From F23-B02 sp963620985 (lineage in GTDB: Bacteria; Bacillota; Clostridia; Oscillospirales; Oscillospiraceae), in assembly GCA_963620985.1 (NCBI GenBank), contig CAVFCI010000020.1:1-29269 (forward strand): a stretch of 29,269 nucleotides of DNA, read 5' to 3'. Below the pieces are notes generated by a model. It made no database searches, was not told the DNA's origin, and saw only the letters and a list, made by a program, of their open reading frames with translations. The translations under genes were made by a program, and so were the position numbers. Positions 14,071-22,339 of the stretch are shown here, in pieces (position 1 is the first letter of the stretch; the number at the start of each line of letters is the position of its first letter).

Positions 14071-15024
14071 CTACAGATACGGGGTGTCCTCGGGAGGGAC
14101 GTATTCGTTTTTGAGTATCTCGCTGAAGCAGGGCTCGTCGGCAAAGGTGTCCTCCGTGTCGCGCACGAAGTTTATAAACTCAGTCATGAGCTCCGAGGGC
14201 TCGCGGTTTTTCATGCGAACGAGCACATATTCAAGCTGCCGCGCAGAGTCGGTTATTATCTTGGTCACCAGCAGATCATTCGGCGTGTAGGTCGTGCGGG
14301 GGAATATCGTTATGCCGACATCGAGCTCCGAGAGCGCGACAGCGTCGATATAGTGCGACAGGGTGCATATTATGTTCGGCTCGATGCCGGCCTCGGCAAA
14401 CCATGCGCGTATCGCGTCGATGCGCGAGGGACGGCTCGGCGCTATCAGAGGCTTTCCGGCGAGGCTTTTGAGCGGGATACTGTCGCCAGGGAGCTTTGCC
14501 AGCTCATTTGAGCGCGACATTATCGCTACCCACGGTCCGCGCCCCACGGTGATGCCCTCGAGATGCTCCGTGTCGTAGGGCGCGGCTATGACCGCAAGGT
14601 CAACCAGCCCCTGCCGCAGCCTGTCGAGCACGTCGTCGCTGCTGCCGTTCCACATGCTGTATTTGACGTTCGGGAACTCCTCCTTGAAGCCGGAGATCCA
14701 GCGCGCGGTCAGAAACGGGGCGCGTCCCTCGACGATGCCGAGGTTTATCGTCCCGCTCATGCCGCCACCGAGGCTCATGATCTCGTGCTGCGCCTTTTCG
14801 GTCATGTCCAGTATCTGCGTTGCGCGCAGCAGAAGCAGCCTGCCGGCCTCGGTCAGCTGCAGCTGCCGCTTGCCGCGTATGAACAGCGCTGTCCCGAGTT
14901 CCTCCTCGAGAGCCTTCATCTGATTGCTCAGCGGCGGCTGGCTCATGCACAGCCTCTCGGCGGCGTGAGTTATATTCAGCTCCTCGGCCACGACCGTGAA
15001 GTATCTGAGTGTTCTAAGATCCAT
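14071..15024 (-). CDS. LysR-family transcriptional regulator
   Basis: This is a 317-residue LysR protein: N-terminal winged helix-turn-helix (about 1-60, AAERLCMSQPPLSNQMKALEEELG), linker helix, then a ligand-binding domain (about 90-300) beginning TINLGIVEGRAPFLT. GAGGT lies 6 bases before the ATG. The C-terminal tail (about 20 residues, acidic and proline-containing) is slightly longer than usual. It has its own promoter and is divergent from the T-box-asnB block, but more than 500 bases away, so its target is not obvious. Confidence 0.9.
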   Translation of the reverse strand: MDLRTLRYFTVVAEELNITHAAERLCMSQPPLSNQMKALEEELGTALFIRGKRQLQLTEAGRLLLLRATQILDMTEKAQHEIMSLGGGMSGTINLGIVEGRAPFLTARWISGFKEEFPNVKYSMWNGSSDDVLDRLRQGLVDLAVIAAPYDTEHLEGITVGRGPWVAIMSRSNELAKLPGDSIPLKSLAGKPLIAPSRPSRIDAIRAWFAEAGIEPNIICTLSHYIDAVALSELDVGITIFPRTTYTPNDLLVTKIITDSARQLEYVLVRMKNREPSELMTEFINFVRDTEDTFADEPCFSEILKNEYVPPEDTPYL

Positions 15025-15055
15025 CTGCTTACCTCTTCATTTTTGCATGAGAAAT

Positions 15056-15083
15056 ATTATATCATATTTTTTAGATATGGCAA
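15056..15083 (-). promoter_or_regulatory. Promoter of the LysR gene at 14071-15024
   Basis: On the minus strand, TTGCCA (15078-15083) and TATAAT (15056-15061) are 16 bases apart, about 30 bases before the start codon. Confidence 0.7.
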
Positions 15084-15212
15084 CCGCAATGGTATATGTA
15101 TTTTATTTATCAATCTTCTTGTGCTAATATACCGCCATAAGGTCGAAGCAAGGGAATTCCTTGAACCTCCTTCGATCCTTATTCGTTGTAATCATTTGCT
15201 CTCTCATCTGTA

Positions 15213-15258
15213 AAACTGAAGTCTGCCGCATTCCTCTATGCGGCAGAGTTTAGTTTTA
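15213..15258. terminator. Terminator-like hairpin upstream of the T-box
   Basis: TCTGCCGCAT (15222-15231) and ATGCGGCAGA (15238-15247) form a perfect 10-bp stem with a 6-base loop, flanked by AAAACT and AGTTTT. It could be the end of an older transcript; no gene lies directly upstream on the plus strand. The rest of 15084-15212 shows nothing beyond a weak TCGAAG/CTTCGA palindrome. Confidence 0.45.
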
Positions 15259-15295
15259 TATAGGGCAGTGATTTTTTAATTTAATACTGCAAATG

Positions 15296-15548
15296 CAATG
15301 ACGGAGACAAGTAGCTCATATGCTTGGCCGCAGCGAGTCGGGGACAGTGCAAGCCCGATGCCGGAGGATGAGTGAATAACACTTTATCAGCAGCAAGCTG
15401 AACGGGACGACCCAAGTAGGTGAGACGCGGAGTGCGGCGTTAAGGCACGAGGGCTTGCTTGAGCCCGTAAAAGTGATTGCTTCGGCAGTAAGTTAGGTGG
15501 CACCGCGGATTTGCAGCTATTCGTCCTAAAGTTTAGGGATAGCTGCCC
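15296..15548 (+). promoter_or_regulatory. T-box riboswitch, asparagine-specific
   Basis: The diagnostic T-box TAGGTGGCACCGCG lies at about 15494-15507. Stem I starts about 15296, has CTCAT/ATGAG pairing (15315-15319 / 15368-15372), the distal GTGCAAG loop (about 15347-15353) and the specifier AAC at 15378-15380 followed by A, an Asn codon. GGGCT/AGCCC (about 15450-15465) fits stem III. The antiterminator pairs TTAGG and CG with CGTCCTAA (about 15522-15529). The competing hairpin is GCAGCTAT...ATAGCTGC (15513-15520 / 15538-15545). No U-run follows it. Uncharged tRNA-Asn should turn on asnB and probably glnN. Confidence 0.9.
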
Positions 15549-15573
15549 CAAAAAATTCGGAGGTGCATTTTTT

Positions 15574-17154
15574 ATGTGTTCAATCATCGGCTTCACAAGC
15601 AAGGAGCTCAGTGCTCAGTCAGTCAGAAAGTATTTTGACCGCACGGTCTCACGCGGACCGGACGCAACGCGCATGGCGACGCTCTCGGGCGCGGTGCTGG
15701 GCTTCCACAGGCTGTCCATCATGGGTCTGGACGAGCGCGGCATGCAGCCGTTTTACCTCGACAGCGATGCTGTCGTCTGCAACGGCGAGCTGTACGGCTT
15801 CCGGCCGCTCCGCGAGGAGCTGAAGAAAAAATACAGCTTCAAAAGCGAGTCCGACTGCGAGATAATCCTGCCGCTGTACCGCGAATACGGGCTGGAGATG
15901 TTCAAAAAGCTCGACGCGGAGTTTGCGATGATAATCTATGATGGCGAAAAGCAGGAGCTCATCGCGGCACGCGACCCCATCGGCATACGCCCGCTGTACT
16001 ACGGATATTACTCCGACGGCAGCATAATGTTTGCAAGCGAGGCGAAAAACCTCGTGGGTCTGTGCGATGAGATCATGCCCTTCCCGCCCGGACACTATTA
16101 CGCGGACGGAAGGTTCACGCGCTACGCAGACCTCACGAGCGTTTCGGAATATTCCGGCGACGATATCGACACCGTATGCAGCAAGATCCGCGAAAAGCTC
16201 ATCGCGGGCGTTGAAAAACGCCTTGACGCGGACGCGCCGCTCGGCTTCCTGCTGTCCGGCGGACTGGACTCCAGCCTCGTGTGCGCGATATCGGCAAAGC
16301 TGCTGGGCAAGAAGATCCGCACCTTTGCGATAGGCATGGATCAGGACCCCATCGATCTTAAATATGCCCGCAAGGTAGCCGAATTCATAGGCTCGGAGCA
16401 TATGGAGGTCACCATGACCCGCGACGAGGTCATCTCCTCGCTCGAGGAGGTCATCGCAATGCTGGGCACCTATGATATAACCACCATCCGCGCCAGCATG
16501 GGCATGTACCTGTGCTGCAAGGCGATACATGAAAAGACCGATGTGCGCGTGCTGCTCACGGGCGAGATATCCGACGAGCTGTTCGGCTATAAATACACCG
16601 ACTTTGCCCCCACGCCGGAGGAGTTCCAGCGCGAGGCGAAGAAGAGAGTGGACGAGCTGCACATGTACGACGTTCTGCGCGCCGACCGCTGCATATCGGT
16701 AAACTCGCTTGAAGCGCGTGTGCCCTTCGGCGACCTCGACTTTGTCCGCTATGTCATGAGCGTTGATCCGAAAATGAAGATGAACAGCTACGACATGGGC
16801 AAATACCTGCTGCGCCGCGCCTTTGAAAAGGACGGCATCCTGCCCGACGAGATACTCTGGCGGCAGAAGGCGGCGTTTTCCGATGCAGTCGGCCACTCGA
16901 TGGTCGATGACCTCAAGGCCTATGCCGAGAGCGTTTACAGCGACGAGGCATTTGCAGCAGGCTGCAAAAAATACGATTTTGCGGTTCCCTTCACCAAGGA
17001 GAGCCTTCTTTACAGAGACATCTTCGAGAAATATTATCCCGGTCAGGCGAAGATGGTCAAGGATTTCTGGATGCCCAACAAGACATGGCCGGGCTGTGAC
17101 GTTGACGACCCCTCCGCACGAGTTCTCAAAAACTACGGCGCGAGCGGAAAATAA
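15574..17154 (+). CDS. asnB: Asparagine synthetase, glutamine-hydrolysing
   Basis: AsnB makes asparagine from aspartate, ATP and glutamine. The ATG at 15574 is certain because it puts the catalytic Cys at position 2 (MCSIIGF), exposed after Met removal, and CGGAGG lies about 8 bases before it. The 526-residue protein has an N-terminal class II glutaminase domain (about 2-190, with RGPDAT, HRLSI and NGELYG) and a C-terminal synthetase domain with the pyrophosphatase loop SGGLDSS (228-234) and GEISDELFGY (about 327-336). The length is near E. coli AsnB (554). It is controlled by an Asn T-box and followed 14 bases later by glutamine synthetase, which supplies its amide donor. Confidence 0.96.
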   Translation: MCSIIGFTSKELSAQSVRKYFDRTVSRGPDATRMATLSGAVLGFHRLSIMGLDERGMQPFYLDSDAVVCNGELYGFRPLREELKKKYSFKSESDCEIILPLYREYGLEMFKKLDAEFAMIIYDGEKQELIAARDPIGIRPLYYGYYSDGSIMFASEAKNLVGLCDEIMPFPPGHYYADGRFTRYADLTSVSEYSGDDIDTVCSKIREKLIAGVEKRLDADAPLGFLLSGGLDSSLVCAISAKLLGKKIRTFAIGMDQDPIDLKYARKVAEFIGSEHMEVTMTRDEVISSLEEVIAMLGTYDITTIRASMGMYLCCKAIHEKTDVRVLLTGEISDELFGYKYTDFAPTPEEFQREAKKRVDELHMYDVLRADRCISVNSLEARVPFGDLDFVRYVMSVDPKMKMNSYDMGKYLLRRAFEKDGILPDEILWRQKAAFSDAVGHSMVDDLKAYAESVYSDEAFAAGCKKYDFAVPFTKESLLYRDIFEKYYPGQAKMVKDFWMPNKTWPGCDVDDPSARVLKNYGASGK

Positions 17155-17168
17155 AAGGAGGAAAAACC

Positions 17169-19268
17169 ATGAGCAGAGAAGCAAAGAAGATACCCGAGCT
17201 GTTCGGCAGCTGCGTGTTCAACGAACGTACCATGCGCAAATACGTCAAGGAGAAGTACTTCCAGGAATGGAAAAAGTGCCTTTCCGACGGTAAGCCCCTG
17301 ACTCTCGAAGTCGCCGACGGCATTGCCGAGGGCATGAAGCAGTGGGCGCTCGAGAACGGTGCGACGCACTTCACTCACTGGTTCCAGCCCCTGACCGGCA
17401 TCACCGCAGAGAAGCACGACAGCTTCATTTCACCTGCCGGCGGCGGTGCCATAACGATGGAGTTCTCCGGCAAGGAACTCGTGCGCGGCGAGCCCGACGC
17501 ATCGAGCTTCCCCTCCGGCGGCCTGCGTGCGACCTTTGAGGCACGCGGCTACAGCGCGTGGGACCCCACCGCGTTTGCATTCATAAAGGACGGGACGCTG
17601 TGCATCCCGACCGTGTTCTGCTCCTACTCCGGCGAGGCGCTGGATAAGAAAACGCCGCTGCTGCGCTCCTGCGACGCGGTCAGCCGTCAGGCGCTGAGGA
17701 TACTGCGTCTGTTCGGAGATACCGATACGCAGAAGGTCGTCGCGCAGGTCGGCCCCGAGCAGGAGTACTTCCTTATAGATAAAGAGCTGTTTCTCGAGCG
17801 CGAGGATCTGAGGCTGTGCGGCAGAACGCTGTTCGGCTCGAAGCCGCCCAAGGGTCAGGAGCTGGAGGATCATTACTTCGGCACTATCCGTCCGAGAGTC
17901 GCCGAGTACATGCAGGATCTCGACGAGGAGCTGTGGAAGCTCGGCGTTCTGTCGAAAACTCGCCATAACGAGGTCGCACCGGCGCAGCATGAGATGGCAC
18001 CGGTGTACTCCGACGCGAACACCGCAAACGATCAGAACCAGATCGCAATGGAGATCATGCAGAAGGTCGCCGACCGCCACGGTCTTGTATGCCTGCTGCA
18101 CGAAAAGCCCTTTGCCGGAGTAAACGGCTCGGGCAAGCACAACAACTGGTCGCTCGGCACGGATACCGGCAAGAACCTCTTCTCCCCGGGCAAGACCCCG
18201 AGCCAGAACGCACAGTTCCTGCTGTTCCTCGCGGCCTTCGTGCGCGGCGTGGATAAGTATCAGGAGCTGCTGAGATGCTCTGTCGCCTTCGCGGGCAACG
18301 ACCACCGCCTCGGCGCGCAGGAGGCACCTCCGGCAATAATCTCTGTCTTCCTCGGCGAGGAGCTCGAGGCCATCGTCGATTCCATCGTAAACGACACCGG
18401 CTACACCGAAAAGAGCAAGAGCACGCTGCGCATCGGCGTTGACGTGCTGCCGCCGATCCCCAAGGATACCACCGACCGCAACCGCACCTCGCCTGTCGCC
18501 TTCACCGGCAACAAGTTCGAGTTCCGTATGGCGGGCTCGAGCCAGTCGATAGCCGGTCCGACGACGGTGCTCAACACCATCATCGCCGACTCCCTGTGCG
18601 TTTTTGCCGATGAGCTGGAAAAAGCGCCGGACTTCACCGCCGCTCTGCACGAGCTGATAAAGAGCACCTTCATCGAGCACGGACGCATCATCTTCGGCGG
18701 CAACGGCTATGACGACAGCTGGGTCGCCGAGGCCGAAAAGCGCGGACTTAAAAACCTCAAGAACTCCGCTGTGGCGCTGCCCGAGTATATGCTGCCGAAA
18801 AACGTCGAGCTTCTGACCAAGTACGGCGTTTACACGCAGTCCGAGATCGCGGCACGCAACGAGATACACATGGAGCAGTACTGCAAGGTCATCGCGATAG
18901 AGGGCGAGACGCTTGTGGATATGGTGCAGCACGGCATACTCAACGCCGTTTCCGAGTACAGCGCCGCGCTGAGCGACACGCTCATCAAAAAGCGCACGGC
19001 TCTGCCCGAGGCTCCCTGCCGCGTCGAAAGCGCGCTCATCGGAACGATCAGCAGCTTGAACGAGAGCCTGCTCGACAAGATGGTGTCGCTGAAGTCCGCG
19101 CTGGAGACCGCGCCGAGCGTCGGCAGCGAAGAGCTCATGAAGTACTACCACGACGAGGTGTTCCTCAAGATGGAGGATATGCGCACCGTCATCGACAAGC
19201 TCGAAACGCTCACGGCGACCGAGTACTGGCCGTACCCGAGCTACTACGACATGCTCTTCTCGGTGTGA
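17169..19268 (+). CDS. glnN: Glutamine synthetase type III
   Basis: This makes glutamine from glutamate, ammonia and ATP. At 699 residues it is the long GSIII form, not the ~450-residue GSI. N-terminal GSIII-specific segments (THWFQPLTG, about 67-75; PSGGLRATFEARGYSAWDP, about 116-134) precede the catalytic region, with QVGPEQEYFL (about 194-203, metal-binding Glu), NEVAPAQHE (about 265-273), NGSGKHNNWS (about 319-328) and a conserved arginine region (NRTSPVAFTGNKFEFRMAGSSQS). A helical C-terminal tail (about 600-690) follows. AAAAGGAGG lies before the ATG. The 14-base gap to asnB places it under the same asparagine T-box. A large palindrome separates it from pyrG. Confidence 0.95.
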   Translation: MSREAKKIPELFGSCVFNERTMRKYVKEKYFQEWKKCLSDGKPLTLEVADGIAEGMKQWALENGATHFTHWFQPLTGITAEKHDSFISPAGGGAITMEFSGKELVRGEPDASSFPSGGLRATFEARGYSAWDPTAFAFIKDGTLCIPTVFCSYSGEALDKKTPLLRSCDAVSRQALRILRLFGDTDTQKVVAQVGPEQEYFLIDKELFLEREDLRLCGRTLFGSKPPKGQELEDHYFGTIRPRVAEYMQDLDEELWKLGVLSKTRHNEVAPAQHEMAPVYSDANTANDQNQIAMEIMQKVADRHGLVCLLHEKPFAGVNGSGKHNNWSLGTDTGKNLFSPGKTPSQNAQFLLFLAAFVRGVDKYQELLRCSVAFAGNDHRLGAQEAPPAIISVFLGEELEAIVDSIVNDTGYTEKSKSTLRIGVDVLPPIPKDTTDRNRTSPVAFTGNKFEFRMAGSSQSIAGPTTVLNTIIADSLCVFADELEKAPDFTAALHELIKSTFIEHGRIIFGGNGYDDSWVAEAEKRGLKNLKNSAVALPEYMLPKNVELLTKYGVYTQSEIAARNEIHMEQYCKVIAIEGETLVDMVQHGILNAVSEYSAALSDTLIKKRTALPEAPCRVESALIGTISSLNESLLDKMVSLKSALETAPSVGSEELMKYYHDEVFLKMEDMRTVIDKLETLTATEYWPYPSYYDMLFSV

Positions 19269-19269
19269 G

Positions 19270-19375
19270 AAGCTGCCGGTTCTTTTGAGCCGGAAATGCG
19301 TTGCTCCTTCTCGGAATATAGAAAATATTCTGTCGAAGGAAAGCCCTTTTCCGACTCAAAATCCCGCGGCAGCTT
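19270..19375 (+). promoter_or_regulatory. Long three-part palindrome between glnN and pyrG
   Basis: AAGCTGCCG (19270-19278) pairs with CGGCAGCTT (19367-19375). A 14-base arm (19283-19296) pairs with 19348-19361 with one mismatch. CCTTC/GAAGG (19306-19310 / 19335-19339) and GAATAT-AGAAA-ATATTC (19314-19330) form the tip. Nearly the whole gap folds on itself. There is no T-run, so it is not a standard terminator; it could be an mRNA processing or stability element or a MITE-like insert. Confidence 0.7.
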
Positions 19376-19417
19376 ACAGATGAAAAATATTTTTTGAACA
19401 TAAGAGAGTAAATGACA

Positions 19418-21019
19418 ATGAAGTATGTATTCGTAACAGGCGGAGTTGTGTCGGGGCTGGGCAAGGGAATCTGCGCGGCCTCGCTCGGCAGACTTTTGAA
19501 GCAGCGCGGACTGCGCGTTAAAAACCAGAAATTCGACCCCTATCTCAACGTTGACCCGGGCACTATGAGCCCGTATCAGCACGGCGAGGTCTTCGTCACC
19601 GATGACGGCGCGGAGACCGACCTCGACCTCGGCCACTATGAAAGATTTGTTGACGAGAGCCTGAGCGGGAACTCATCGGTCTCCGCAGGCCGCATATACT
19701 GGAATGTGCTCAACCGCGAGCGTCAGGGCGGATATCTCGGCGGCACGGTGCAGATAATACCCCATGTCACCGACGAGATAAAGCAGAGCGTTTACGCAAT
19801 GGAGGACGAGAACATAGACGTTCTCATCTGCGAGATCGGCGGCACGGTCGGCGATATCGAAAGCCAGCCGTTTCTGGAGGCCATCCGTCAGGTCGCCGTC
19901 GAAAAGGGCAGGCAGAACGTGCTGTTTATCCACGTTCCGCTGATCGTTCAGATCCCCGGCACGGGCGAGCTCAAGAGCAAGCCCACGCAGCACTCGGTAA
20001 AGGAGCTGCTGTCGGTCGGCATCCAGCCGGATATCCTCGTGTGCCGCACAGACGCGCCGATAAGCGACGATATCCGCAGGAAGATAGCTCTTTTCTGCAA
20101 CGTCGAGCCGGAGTGCGTCATCCAGAACGCGACGGCCTCAACGCTCTATGAAGCGCCGCTGCTTCTGGAGCATGAGGGTCTGTCCGCCGCCGTCTGCCGC
20201 AGGCTCGGCCTTGAATGCCCCGAGCCCGAGCTTGACGAGTGGAGGGCGATGGTCGAAAGGATAAAGGGAGCTCACCGTAAGGTGAGGATAGCCCTTGTCG
20301 GCAAATACGTTCAGCTCCACGACGCATACCTGTCGGTGGCCGAGTCCTTAAACCACGCGGCGGCTGCAAGCGACGCGGTGATGGATATAAAGTGGGTCGA
20401 TTCCGAGGAGCTCAACGAGGACAATATTGCCTCTGAGCTGTCCGGCTGCGACGGCATACTCGTACCAGGCGGCTTTGGCGACCGCGGCATCGAGGGCATG
20501 ATACTCGCCGCAAAATACGCGCGTGAAAACGACGTGCCGTATCTGGGCATATGCCTCGGCCTTCAGATAGCCGTCATAGAATTTGCCCGCAATGTCCTCG
20601 GCTGGAGAGACGCAAGCTCTTCGGAGTTCACGGCCTCCTCGCAGCATCCGGTCATCGACCTCATGCCCGAGCAGCAGGGCATAACCGCAAAGGGCGGCAC
20701 GATGCGTCTTGGCAAATATCCCTGTGTTCTCTCGCCCGAAAGCAGGGCGTATAAATATTACGGCGAGGGGCTCATACACGAGCGCCACCGCCACAGATAC
20801 GAGGTCAACAACGACTTCCGCGAGGAGATCACGGTACGCGGACTTCTGCCCGTCGGCCTGAGCCCCGACGGAAGGCTCGTCGAGATGGTGGAAAATCCGG
20901 CATGCCGCTGGTTCGTCGCGGCGCAGTTCCACCCCGAATTCAAAAGCAGACCCAACAAGCCGCATCCGCTGTTCGACGGCTTTGTGCAGGCTGCATTATC
21001 GAAAGGTGATGTAAAATGA
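19418..21019 (+). CDS. pyrG: CTP synthase
   Basis: PyrG converts UTP to CTP using ATP and glutamine. The 533-residue protein has the N-terminal synthetase domain with KYVFVTGGVVSGLGKG (2-17; a P-loop-like site) and GGTVGDIESQPF (141-152). The C-terminal class I glutaminase domain has its nucleophile in GICLGLQ (Cys379) and His/Glu in FHPEFKSRP near the end. AAGAGAG ends 9 bases before the ATG at 19418 but only 3 bases before the in-frame ATG at 19412, so 19418 is preferred; the earlier start would add two residues. Its stop overlaps nadE by 4 bases. Confidence 0.96.
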   Translation: MKYVFVTGGVVSGLGKGICAASLGRLLKQRGLRVKNQKFDPYLNVDPGTMSPYQHGEVFVTDDGAETDLDLGHYERFVDESLSGNSSVSAGRIYWNVLNRERQGGYLGGTVQIIPHVTDEIKQSVYAMEDENIDVLICEIGGTVGDIESQPFLEAIRQVAVEKGRQNVLFIHVPLIVQIPGTGELKSKPTQHSVKELLSVGIQPDILVCRTDAPISDDIRRKIALFCNVEPECVIQNATASTLYEAPLLLEHEGLSAAVCRRLGLECPEPELDEWRAMVERIKGAHRKVRIALVGKYVQLHDAYLSVAESLNHAAAASDAVMDIKWVDSEELNEDNIASELSGCDGILVPGGFGDRGIEGMILAAKYARENDVPYLGICLGLQIAVIEFARNVLGWRDASSSEFTASSQHPVIDLMPEQQGITAKGGTMRLGKYPCVLSPESRAYKYYGEGLIHERHRHRYEVNNDFREEITVRGLLPVGLSPDGRLVEMVENPACRWFVAAQFHPEFKSRPNKPHPLFDGFVQAALSKGDVK

Positions 21020-21741
21020 GAGACTACGAAAAGGAATACAATCAGCGAATCCAATTTATCCGCTACGCCGTGCGCGAGAGCGGAGCCGACGGCATAGTCT
21101 ACGGCAACTCCGGCGGCAAGGACTCCGCGCTCGTCGGCATTCTGTGCAAGGCCGCCTGCGACAACACCGTCGGCATTATCATGCCCTGCGGCACTGCGCG
21201 CAACTACGACATGGATAAGCGTGACGGCGAGACCGTTGCCGCGCAGTACGGCATCGAAACGCGCTATGCCGATCTTACCCCCGTCAAGGACGCGGAGAAG
21301 GCGATGCTGGCAAGCGGCGTCACAGAGCTCACCGACGCTGCCGAGGCGAATATCGCGCCGCGCCTGAGAATGGCGACGCTGTACGCCGTTGCAGCCTCGG
21401 AAAACCGCCTCGTTTCTGGAACGGGCAACCGCAGCGAGGGCTACGTCGGCTACTTCACCAAGTGGGGCGACGGCGCATGCGACTTCAACCCCATCGACGA
21501 CCTGACCGTCACGGAGATATACGAATTTCTCCGCTGGCTCAAGGCTCCCGAGTGCGTCATTAAAAAAGCGCCCTCTGCCGGCCTGTTCGACGGACAGACC
21601 GATGAGAGCGAGATGGGCTTTACCTATAAAGAGCTTGACACTTACCTCGAGGGTGGTAAAATAGATGATGCGGTGCTGGAGAAAATTCAGCGTATGCACG
21701 CCAGAAGCGAGCATAAGCGCCGCAGCATTCTGACATTCTGA
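21016..21741 (+). CDS. nadE: NAD+ synthetase, ammonia-dependent type
   Basis: NadE amidates deamido-NAD to NAD+ using ATP. The 241-residue product has the ATP-pyrophosphatase loop NSGGKDSALVG (31-41) and the GTGNRSEGYVGYFTKWGDGACDFNPI region (about 135-160) that binds deamido-NAD. It has no N-terminal nitrilase-like glutaminase domain, so it should use free ammonia. Its ATG overlaps the pyrG stop (ATGA) with GGTGATG just upstream, so it is translationally coupled to CTP synthase. bioY follows after 11 bases. Confidence 0.93.
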   Translation: MRDYEKEYNQRIQFIRYAVRESGADGIVYGNSGGKDSALVGILCKAACDNTVGIIMPCGTARNYDMDKRDGETVAAQYGIETRYADLTPVKDAEKAMLASGVTELTDAAEANIAPRLRMATLYAVAASENRLVSGTGNRSEGYVGYFTKWGDGACDFNPIDDLTVTEIYEFLRWLKAPECVIKKAPSAGLFDGQTDESEMGFTYKELDTYLEGGKIDDAVLEKIQRMHARSEHKRRSILTF

Positions 21742-21752
21742 GGTGTTCATAC

Positions 21753-22283
21753 TTGAAGACTAAGGATATGACCTACATCGCCCTGCTGGCGGTGCTCATA
21801 TCGGTCTGCTCATGGCTGTCGGTTCCGGCAGCCATTCCTTTTACCATGCAGACCTATGCCGTATTCACGGCGCTGCTGCTTCTGGGCGGCAGGCGCGGCA
21901 GCATAGCCGTCGCGGTGTACATAGCGCTCGGCGCGGTCGGGCTTCCGGTGTTCTCCGGCTTTACCGGCGGGGTCGGCAAGCTCATGGGACCGAGCGGGGG
22001 CTATATCATCGGCTTTATATTCACCGGCCTGTGCTATCTGCTCTGCGAGCGCCTTTTCGGAAAGAGACTATGGGTCAGGATATTCTCACTCATCGCGGGG
22101 CTTGCCGTGTGCTACGCCTTCGGAACGGTGTGGTTTGTCAAGGTCTATTCCGTGACAAAGACCGTGAGCTACGCCTCGGCGCTCGGCATATGCGTCCTGC
22201 CGTTTATTATCCCCGATGCCGCAAAGCTGGCGCTTGCCTTTCTGACCGACAGAGTAGTCCGAAAGCATGTGAATATAGACTGA
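21753..22283 (+). CDS. bioY: Biotin transporter BioY (ECF substrate-binding subunit)
   Basis: BioY is the membrane protein that binds biotin, usually with a shared ECF energy-coupling module whose genes are not in this window. The 176-residue protein has about six hydrophobic segments and the family patterns FTMQTYAVFTALLLLGGRRG (about 30-49), GLPVFSGFTGG (about 63-73) and GPSGGYIIGF (about 79-88). It starts at TTG, since GAGGTG lies 7 bases upstream. It is last in the asnB-to-bioY block, before a strong terminator. No biotin-specific operator was seen. Confidence 0.92.
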   Translation: MKTKDMTYIALLAVLISVCSWLSVPAAIPFTMQTYAVFTALLLLGGRRGSIAVAVYIALGAVGLPVFSGFTGGVGKLMGPSGGYIIGFIFTGLCYLLCERLFGKRLWVRIFSLIAGLAVCYAFGTVWFVKVYSVTKTVSYASALGICVLPFIIPDAAKLALAFLTDRVVRKHVNID

Positions 22284-22290
22284 AGAACTG

Positions 22291-22322
22291 AAAAAACGAG
22301 GCTCGGTCGAGCCTCGTTTTTT
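22291..22322. terminator. Bidirectional terminator between bioY and the symporter
   Basis: An A-run, CGAGGCTC-GGTC-GAGCCTCG, then a T-run: perfect 8-9 bp stem lying between convergent genes, so it can serve both strands. Confidence 0.92.
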
Positions 22323-22339
22323 GGATCTTAATTTAAGCT

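Noticed and set aside
17430..19151. A 573-codon open frame antisense to glnN
   Set aside because: The sense strand encodes an intact type III glutamine synthetase; the antisense product has no recognisable domain.
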